Positions 58,122 to 64,000 of a stretch of DNA of 64,000 nt are shown one piece after another. The stretch is from Runella sp. CRIBMP (GTDB lineage: Bacteria; Bacteroidota; Bacteroidia; Cytophagales; Spirosomataceae). Positions within the stretch are counted from its first letter, which is position 1. Each line of letters opens with the position of its first letter. The stretch lies in the NCBI RefSeq assembly GCF_009905605.1, contig NZ_JAAAKZ010000016.1, forward strand, positions 57,816 to 121,815, written 5' to 3'. The notes beneath the pieces were generated by a model. That model had not been told where the DNA came from, searched no databases, and worked only from the letters and a program-made list of their open reading frames with translations. The position numbers and the translations under genes are program-made.

Positions 58122-59480
58122 TTATGATTCCTCCAGCACTGTCAGTAAAGTCCGGCATTTCAGCTCGGTTTCCTGCCATTCTTTTTCAGGAACTGAATCT
58201 TCCGTAATTCCGCCCCCGCCGTAGAGGGTAGCCATGCCGTTGCTTATCTTCATGCAGCGCAGATTGACAAACAAATGGGTTTCGTTGTCAATGTTTACTG
58301 GTCCCAAATAACCGCTGTAAAATTCGCGGTCGTAGCCTTCGTGCGCTTGAATAAACTCTAAAGCGGGCAATTTGGGCATACCGCACACCGCCGAAGTGGG
58401 ATGCAACAGCCCCAGCATGACTGTTCCTAGTTCGGGGAAATTAATGGCTTTGGTATCGACGGCATAATCGCTACGCAAGTGCATCAGATTGCCCGCAACA
58501 GCCGTTTTTGGGCCTTCTTCGAGGTATTCACGCACCCGTATTTTCTTAAAACACGAAATGATATAACGGCTCACGAGCGCTTGCTCTTCAATCTCTTTCT
58601 GGGTCCACGGCGCTTGCTTTGGTGGAATCATCTGCCCAGACTCATCAAACGCAGACTGAGTACCTGCCAAGGCTACCGTTCTGAAAATCCCCTGTCGATC
58701 CACACTCACGAGGGTTTCGGGCGTGGCGCCCAACCAAATTTGATTTAAGTGGGGCAGATACACCAAAGAAACAAATGCGTTGGGGTACTTATTACAAAGT
58801 CGTTCAAAAATGCCCGTCACCGAAAACGAATCAGGCAAGGCCACGTGCTTGGTTCGGGAAAGAACCACCTTTTGGATTTCACCCGCTTCAATGGCTTTGA
58901 GGGCTTCTTTGACGGATTGCAGATGAAATTCTTCGGAAGAATTAGTCGGAAATTCACTTACATTTCTCTCGTTTTGCGTAACCAAACTCACATTACGGCA
59001 CTCATTTTCCCACGCTTCTTTGGCTGAACTTGATTCCGTTGATGGATAAGTTTCGGAAACTGGCTCTCCTGTTTCATCAAAACGAATGTGCAAATCTGCC
59101 TTAATAAAGAGCGCATCCTCCCCTTCTAAATTCAGAAATGGGCTGACCGCAAAACCCGGAGGCAGGTCTTCCAGCATCATTTTTGTTTTGGGAATATCAG
59201 TTCCAAAATTGATAATCAGGTGTTTATCTTTTTGCAGAGGTAAACGCCACAGAGCGGCAGCATATCCAAGTTCATACGCCGACTGCCAACCGTGCAGCGG
59301 CAAAACTGTTTGCGATTTAATTTGTGACTCCGAATCCACTAGTCGACGCGTTAGTTCATGATTGTATTTCTTTATATTGAACACTTTTTCAACCAAAAGT
59401 GTCTCTAAAAAACGAAAAAACAAGCCAGTTTTCTGGGTGTATTTTCTAAAATTCTGCCTAGAGATTCTCTTTCTTACCAA
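58122..59480 (-). CDS. menF: Isochorismate synthase (menaquinone pathway)
   Basis: Chorismate-binding enzyme with the family's conserved blocks: VKEALKAIEAGEIQKVVLSR, QIWLGATPETLVSV, RTVALAGTQ, HLRSDYAV, LHPTSAVCGMPK and ATLYGGGGIT. It converts chorismate to isochorismate for menaquinone. The TTG at 59480 overlaps a TATCTTTG -7 box, so the real start is likely further inside, for example the GTG before FNIKKYNHEL. Bacteroidota do not need a siderophore for this enzyme, so menaquinone is the most likely route. Confidence 0.9.
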   Translation of the reverse strand: MVRKRISRQNFRKYTQKTGLFFRFLETLLVEKVFNIKKYNHELTRRLVDSESQIKSQTVLPLHGWQSAYELGYAAALWRLPLQKDKHLIINFGTDIPKTKMMLEDLPPGFAVSPFLNLEGEDALFIKADLHIRFDETGEPVSETYPSTESSSAKEAWENECRNVSLVTQNERNVSEFPTNSSEEFHLQSVKEALKAIEAGEIQKVVLSRTKHVALPDSFSVTGIFERLCNKYPNAFVSLVYLPHLNQIWLGATPETLVSVDRQGIFRTVALAGTQSAFDESGQMIPPKQAPWTQKEIEEQALVSRYIISCFKKIRVREYLEEGPKTAVAGNLMHLRSDYAVDTKAINFPELGTVMLGLLHPTSAVCGMPKLPALEFIQAHEGYDREFYSGYLGPVNIDNETHLFVNLRCMKISNGMATLYGGGGITEDSVPEKEWQETELKCRTLLTVLEES

Positions 59481-59485
59481 AGATA
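59478..59485 (-). promoter_or_regulatory. -7 box in front of isochorismate synthase
   Basis: Minus-strand TATCTTTG matches TAnnTTTG. It lies at the proposed TTG start, which argues that the annotated N-terminus is too long. Confidence 0.5.
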
Positions 59486-59945
59486 CGGTTTAAGTCAAAG
59501 AAATATTCTCCTGATTTTCAATAGTTAATTTCTATGAATACATAACCAATGACCTGATTTTCTGTTTTCAGGGGAATCGACATTTTATCTACATTTTTCA
59601 AAAACGATTCATTTGCAATACCATTTTCTCTCTTCTAAACATGTGCCTGATGCCAAAGAGTAAAAAGCGTTAAGTACAAAAGCACCGTTGGATAACTTTT
59701 CAAGTTAACTCATTGATTCTTTGACAGAATTGCATATCATTGTTAAACAGAATTCACTCATCAACAGGCATTTAAGGCCGTATCTGTTTTATTAAATCGG
59801 TTATATCTCCCGAGACTGTGACTGGTACCTATTGCTCTCGTCTAAGAGAAGCCTATTATACCATCAAAGGTTTTATACTAATCATCACCATGCCACCATG
59901 ATGAGAAAGTAGGCAATTACGCCCCAAATTGAAAACCCACTTTTT
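59486..59945. other. Intergenic region without recognised feature
   Basis: About 460 AT-rich bases between divergent transcription units. I see no convincing gene, hairpin or repeat. Confidence 0.5.
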
Positions 59946-60830
59946 ATGAACCCTGCCTTGAACACCCTCGTCTTACTTTTAGTGATTTTACCCAGGATTA
60001 TTTTAGGCCAATCCCTTGAAATTAAAGGGATAGTGAGAGATAAGAATAAAGTTGGCATTCCATGCGCCACCATCAGCCTAAAAAATAAAACGCAAGGCTA
60101 CATTGCCGACGAAAAAGGCTACTATCAATTAAAGGTAAGCCCAAACGACACTTTGATGGTCTCTTCCCCAGGCTTTGAACCCTCTTACATTAGCATCAAG
60201 AATGTAGTGGTTCTATCTCCCTTATTTATTTATCTTTCTCCTAAAGAAACCACTTCATTAAGAACGAATGAAAGTGCTGACCTTTTTCAGCGCTCAGCTA
60301 TGGAAGGGATTTACGGCCATCCTTCAAGCACGGCTTTTAATGCGGCAGTCGGCCAGAGTATTGCCTTAAAAATTGAAAATTCCGCAAAAAAAGAGGCACT
60401 TTTAAGCAAAATACACGCCAAATTTGACAAAAAGACCCTCACCCAAACCAAATTAAGAATTAGGGTTTTTTCAGTCAGTCCCGATACAGGAGAGCCTCTT
60501 GATGATTTATTAACCAAGTCAGTTATCGTCCCAATTACCTCAGAAACATTTTTATTCGACATGGAACCTTATAAAATCTCCATTCCTACCGAAGGGTGCT
60601 TTGTGGGTTTTGATTGGGTAGAAATGCCCGAAGGAATCAAAAAACAACCACAGTCGGCATCATCCTATAAGCAAATTGATTTTTTAAAGCCTTGTTTAAA
60701 AACGACCTCGAAAATATGTAGCACCAAAACGTTTTCGAGGGTGTTTGCTTCTAAATGGCACAGCTGGAGTCCACAAACCAATGGTCATTGTCCAAGCAAT
60801 GTATTTATTGCTGCGACGTTGAGGTATTAA
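59946..60830 (+). CDS. CarboxypepD-regulatory-like exported protein, 294 aa
   Basis: Signal peptide MNPALNTLVLLLVILPRIIL ending in GQ, then a CarboxypepD_reg-like/SusD-type domain: GIVRDKNKVGIPCATISLKN, GYIADEKGYYQLKVSPNDTL. The rest is a beta-rich region of unknown fold. Such proteins often sit in the envelope as structural or receptor parts. Not coupled to neighbours. Confidence 0.78.
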   Translation: MNPALNTLVLLLVILPRIILGQSLEIKGIVRDKNKVGIPCATISLKNKTQGYIADEKGYYQLKVSPNDTLMVSSPGFEPSYISIKNVVVLSPLFIYLSPKETTSLRTNESADLFQRSAMEGIYGHPSSTAFNAAVGQSIALKIENSAKKEALLSKIHAKFDKKTLTQTKLRIRVFSVSPDTGEPLDDLLTKSVIVPITSETFLFDMEPYKISIPTEGCFVGFDWVEMPEGIKKQPQSASSYKQIDFLKPCLKTTSKICSTKTFSRVFASKWHSWSPQTNGHCPSNVFIAATLRY

Positions 60831-60840
60831 AGTAACCGTT

Positions 60841-61899
60841 TCATTGCGATAAAACACTTTCTTGCTTTACTTCTAACTTGGTCTTAAGACGTTTCCAGTT
60901 TTGACGCAAAAAACGCATTGTTGGCAGTTCAATCCAAAAATTAATCGCTGAAGCAACCCCAATACTAAAGGCCAGCATAATGAGACTGTAAATCAAATTG
61001 GGCATGTGCGGCAACAGATGATGCTGAAGCCACGGGCGAATAATTTCCGTACTGATTCGCTGGTGAATTAAATACAGTGAATAAGAAATATTGCCCAGAA
61101 AAAGGCTCACTCGGTTTACCAAAAAACCAAGTTGGTGGGAAAGAAGCAGAAAAAAAATACCAAAAAAAGCGAGAAGCATCCATACGTGTTCCTGTATTGT
61201 AATTACCCATTGAGACCGCCCAAAAAAATTGTGTAGGTAGCATGACAGAATAAAACAGCAAAGAACTCCGAAATAACGACCGGGCGTTGCTTTTTTAAAT
61301 TCAATGAGGTAGAAAAATATGCCCGCAAAAAACAAAGGGGCATGATTCAGAAATTGCACCGAGTTACTGATTTTTGCGTGCGTACCTGGGGCATACAAAC
61401 TGCCCCAATAATGCCAATTATAGACCAAAAAGAGGCTTATCCAGATAAAATGCTCGACCCATTTGGCAGTATTGGAAATAAAAGGCAAAATCGCCAAACA
61501 ATAAAAAAATAGTTCAATACCCAACGTCCAATAGGACCCATCAATATCCTCCACGCCGAAGTAGCCTTGCAACATTGTTAAATTTACCAAAAAATCGTGT
61601 AAATGTACGGTGCCGCCATTGAGCAGCACTAAAGCCGAAGTAATACAAACAGCGACCCAATAAGCGGGATAAAGACGCGAAAATCGCGAAACAATGAAAT
61701 CAAGTGCATTGTGATTTTTTTCCAATGAATAAAAAATCACAAATCCGCTAATGATAAAAAATAGGTCTACTCCCGCTACACCCAAATTGAGCCAATGCCA
61801 TCCATCAGGCTGGTTTACGTTAAAATGAAAAAAAACAACAAGAATGCAGGCAATCCCACGCAGAGCATCCAACTCTAACAGTCTATTTGAATGAGGCAT
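60841..61899 (-). CDS. Acyltransferase-3 (OafA/YrhL-type) membrane enzyme
   Basis: 352 aa with about ten hydrophobic helices. The N-terminal RLLELDALRGIACILVVFFH is the signature of acyltransferase-3 proteins, which O-acetylate or acylate cell-envelope sugars; the conserved His is in VVFFHFN. Converges with the 59946 gene (10-base gap). Substrate unknown. Confidence 0.88.
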   Translation of the reverse strand: MPHSNRLLELDALRGIACILVVFFHFNVNQPDGWHWLNLGVAGVDLFFIISGFVIFYSLEKNHNALDFIVSRFSRLYPAYWVAVCITSALVLLNGGTVHLHDFLVNLTMLQGYFGVEDIDGSYWTLGIELFFYCLAILPFISNTAKWVEHFIWISLFLVYNWHYWGSLYAPGTHAKISNSVQFLNHAPLFFAGIFFYLIEFKKATPGRYFGVLCCFILSCYLHNFFGRSQWVITIQEHVWMLLAFFGIFFLLLSHQLGFLVNRVSLFLGNISYSLYLIHQRISTEIIRPWLQHHLLPHMPNLIYSLIMLAFSIGVASAINFWIELPTMRFLRQNWKRLKTKLEVKQESVLSQ

Positions 61900-61949
61900 T
61901 AACGATGAGAGGGTATCTTGAATTGGTTTAAACTAAAAAAAACAGTTTG

Positions 61950-62132
61950 TTAAACTTGTAGAATCTCACCTCCGACAAGTTTATGAGAAGCAATTTCTCC
62001 GTAATCTCCGTTGTAAGGGGAGGCAAATTTGTAGAAAAAACAGTTGCTAACAAAAGAGTAGGGCATCATTCTCTTAAAACCATCATTTAGGGCGCTTTTA
62101 GGCATATCAAAATCAATACACACTACCCTCAT
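61950..62132 (-). CDS. Possible small protein, 60 aa
   Basis: MRVVCIDFDMPKSALNDGFK, then MPYSFVSNCFFYKFASPYNG. Protein-like composition, but no family or coupling; low support. Confidence 0.35.
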   Translation of the reverse strand: MRVVCIDFDMPKSALNDGFKRMMPYSFVSNCFFYKFASPYNGDYGEIASHKLVGGEILQV

Positions 62133-62274
62133 TTTGAGCAAAATCACCTAAATATTGACTCCTCAATCAGCGAATAGATACGTTGATTTTTATTTATTTT
62201 TTTATTCTGATAGGGGGGAAAACACAATAGGTTGTCATTAAGGCAGAGGGCATCAGCAATCCCTCCATACAGCT

Positions 62275-62823
62275 ATGAAAATCTACACGTTAATTCTTGC
62301 GGCCGTTGGGCTGTGCTCATTTCATGTCGTTGACGACTCTCCAACAATCTCTTTTCCAGAGCCGCCAGCTTCGGCCAATCATCTGTTTTACATTCAGCGT
62401 AGCAACGACGCAAACACGGTGATGTATGACGCTAATTTACTGCCCAACAAGCGATTAAACCCAAAATATCCCATTGACGTATATTGGATACGTTATGCAG
62501 AAAAAGGGCAACGGGAAAAACTTTCAACCATACAGTGGCAATTGGCGTACGGGTACAAACAACACATAAATCAGCAGGAAAACCAGTCGGTTGAGATACG
62601 CCTTAATGCCTTCCAAAACCGCCCATTACAGGTTTTATCGCACGAAGGCAAGCCCGCCGCTATTACCCAAATTGATGGTCATGCTTCATTATTAAAGAAA
62701 ATATTTGTTCAGTTAGAGCCTTCTAGCGGGTTTCTCCCTAAAGTCCGTTACATAGAGCTATTTGGCATAGAAATGCACCCCAACAAACACACAGTTTCTG
62801 AACGTATCTACGTACACCGATAA
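62275..62823 (+). CDS. DUF4833-family exported protein
   Basis: 182 aa. An N-terminal hydrophobic leader (MKIYTLILAAVGLCSFHVVD) is followed by LFYIQRSNDANTVMYDANLL and YPIDVYWIRYAEKGQREKLS, matching DUF4833. Function unknown. Upstream of the hydroxylase gene and possibly co-transcribed. Confidence 0.85.
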   Translation: MKIYTLILAAVGLCSFHVVDDSPTISFPEPPASANHLFYIQRSNDANTVMYDANLLPNKRLNPKYPIDVYWIRYAEKGQREKLSTIQWQLAYGYKQHINQQENQSVEIRLNAFQNRPLQVLSHEGKPAAITQIDGHASLLKKIFVQLEPSSGFLPKVRYIELFGIEMHPNKHTVSERIYVHR

Positions 62824-62868
62824 GCTTCAACCACGATTCCCACTATTAAACCATAACATTTTTCTGGA

Positions 62869-63693
62869 ATGACTCCTCAGCAGTTTGAACAAGACTTGCA
62901 GCCGCTGTTGCTGTATGCTACCCCTTTGATTTTTATTTGTATTGCCGTTGAATATTGGCTGGTCAGACACGACCCGCACCACCGATACGACCACGAGGAT
63001 TTAAAAGCATCAGTCGGCATTGGCCTTGGAAGCCTTGTCATCAATGGTCTTTTTAAAGCCGCGATTGTGGGCATAAGTTTATTTTGTTACGAAATGGTTC
63101 CGTGGCGTTTGCCCAATACCTGGTGGTCGTGGGTTGTGGCTTATTTGGGCATTGACCTTTGCAATTATTTTGCGCATTTTATTGCGCATAAACAGCGCAT
63201 TTGGTGGGCAACCCACGTCACGCATCATTCATCAGAACATTTTAATTTGGCCACCTCATTTAGAAACTCATGGACACAGCACATCAAAATCATTTTCTTT
63301 TTGCCCGTGTGGCTTTCTGGAATTCACCCCGTGATTACGTTCACCTGCTACCAGATTGATTTACTGTATCAATTCTGGATTCATACCGAAGTGATTCATA
63401 AACTGCCTCGCTGGTTTGAATATATTTTTGTAACTCCCTCCCACCACCGGGTACATCACGGGAAGAACACGCTCTATCTGGATAAAAATTTTGGAACTAC
63501 GTTCATTCTTTGGGACCGCCTGTTTGGTACATTTCAGGAAGAGACCGAAACGCCCGTGTACGGAATCACGAAACCTGTTGAATCCCAAAACGTCATTTAC
63601 CTGAATTTTCACGAGTGGAGGGATATTATCCAAGAAGTACGTCAGGCCAAGTCGCTGCGTGAAGCCGCCGCGATTCTTTTTGGCCCACCTTGA
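62869..63693 (+). CDS. Sterol-desaturase/fatty-acid-hydroxylase-family membrane protein
   Basis: 274 aa. Four membrane segments and the di-iron histidine clusters of the family: HFIAHKQR and HVTHHSSEHFN (His103, 107, 116, 119, 120) and HTEVIH with PSHHRVHHGKN (His172, 177, 192, 193, 196, 197). It should hydroxylate or desaturate a lipid; bacterial members act on hopanoids, carotenoids or fatty acids. Substrate unknown. Followed by a strong bidirectional terminator. Confidence 0.92.
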   Translation: MTPQQFEQDLQPLLLYATPLIFICIAVEYWLVRHDPHHRYDHEDLKASVGIGLGSLVINGLFKAAIVGISLFCYEMVPWRLPNTWWSWVVAYLGIDLCNYFAHFIAHKQRIWWATHVTHHSSEHFNLATSFRNSWTQHIKIIFFLPVWLSGIHPVITFTCYQIDLLYQFWIHTEVIHKLPRWFEYIFVTPSHHRVHHGKNTLYLDKNFGTTFILWDRLFGTFQEETETPVYGITKPVESQNVIYLNFHEWRDIIQEVRQAKSLREAAAILFGPP

Positions 63694-63701
63694 TATAAAA
63701 A

Positions 63702-63730
63702 AACGTCGGCGAAGTAAATTCGCCGACGTT
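63702..63730. terminator. Bidirectional terminator between hydroxylase and metK
   Basis: AACGTCGGCGAA and TTCGCCGACGTT pair perfectly around GTAAA, with A/T runs outside on both strands, between convergent genes. Confidence 0.88.
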
Positions 63731-63751
63731 CAAATCATAAAAATATATTTT

Positions 63752-64000
63752 CTACAAACCAAACGCCGCTTTCACCGCGTCTACGTAGTCGAGTTTTTCC
63801 CAAGTAAACAACTCTACCTCTACTTCGGCACGTTGACCCGCGTTTTCAAACACCTTCGTCACGGTTTTAGGCTCGCGGCCCATGTGGCCATACGCTGCCG
63901 TTTCAGAGTAGATAGGATTACGCAATTTCAGGCGCTGCTCAATGGCATAAGGGCGCAAATCAAACACACTTTCTACCAATTTCGCAATTTCACCATCGCT
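63752..64000 (-). CDS. metK: S-adenosylmethionine synthetase, C-terminal part
   Basis: Minus-strand frame running off the right edge. The C-terminal end [20 protein letters not shown], then [14 protein letters not shown] and [16 protein letters not shown], is the closing segment of MetK (FDLRPxAIIxRLxLxxPIYxxTAAYGHFGR). Makes SAM from methionine and ATP; core gene. Start is outside the window. Confidence 0.93.
   Translation of the reverse strand, partial: SDGEIAKLVESVFDLRPYAIEQRLKLRNPIYSETAAYGHMGREPKTVTKVFENAGQRAEVEVELFTWEKLDYVDAVKAAFGL

Noticed and set aside
59885..60073. Minus-strand 62-aa hydrophobic frame
   Set aside because: Antisense of the signal peptide of the 59946 gene.
1..64000. 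CRISPR array or rRNA genes
   Set aside because: The only short tandem repeats are GTCCT 21-mers, the AAATCGG microsatellite and coding repeats; none has spacer-repeat structure. No rRNA-like sequence seen.

Overview
The window looks like a chromosome segment of a Bacteroidota bacterium, probably a Cytophagales member of the Runella/Spirosoma type. The reasons are the TAnnTTTG -7 promoter boxes, the absence of strong Shine-Dalgarno sequences, and Bacteroidota-typical genes: long-form IspG, DUF4494-, DUF4833- and DUF6728-like proteins, a histone H1-like protein, an M56 sensor fused to TonB C-terminal domains, and tandem M14 peptidases. Two very different halves meet near 32.35 kb.

Region 1 (1 to about 32,350) is one prophage, running off the left edge. 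Almost all its genes are on the minus strand, so it reads from right to left. A CI-like repressor (31794-32243, plus strand) faces the early operon across an operator-rich gap. Next come small early genes, a winged-helix replication-type protein, tail/fibre proteins, the S49 prohead protease / scaffold-like / major capsid block, and a ParB-like plus DxD glycosyltransferase pair. After these come a secreted S74 repeat protein, a degenerate N6-methyltransferase, small genes including a SymE-like protein and a stand-alone MgsA-C-like domain, the terminase subunits, portal, a lysis cassette (CHAP endolysin, small membrane proteins, overlapping spanin-like pair) and structural proteins. No integrase is visible, so it probably lies left of the window. 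A tRNA-3'-end-like sequence followed by a terminator at 32.33-32.43 kb is the best candidate for the right attachment site.

The prophage carries cargo inserted against the direction of transcription. The most interesting is an AT-rich two-gene cassette at 1384-3079: a soluble histidine kinase overlapping a response regulator fused to a PD-(D/E)XK (Mrr-like) nuclease. It reads as a phosphorelay-controlled DNase and is a candidate phage-exclusion or defence system. A second plus-strand cargo gene (11325-12056) has its own canonical promoter and sits in a scar where the terS start and the end of the preceding gene are tandemly duplicated. Intergenic DNA of the prophage also holds repeated regulatory words, a strongly structured leader with a possible pseudoknot (20362-20477) and a tRNA-like element (30123-30188).

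Region 2 (32.4-35.2 kb) is AT-rich: a Crp/Fnr regulator, two tandem-duplicated outer-membrane-type proteins with a leftover crp 3' fragment between them, and a small membrane protein. Region 3 (35.2-64 kb) is ordinary chromosome: two M14 carboxypeptidase paralogues, a tricorn-like S41 protease, secreted repeat proteins, an MpaB-like oxygenase, a GHMP kinase, an M56/BlaI signalling pair with twin operators, a periplasmic RidA, SCP2, Hc1-like, DinB and YjbR proteins, ispG, isochorismate synthase, an acyltransferase, a sterol-desaturase-type hydroxylase and the end of metK at the right edge.
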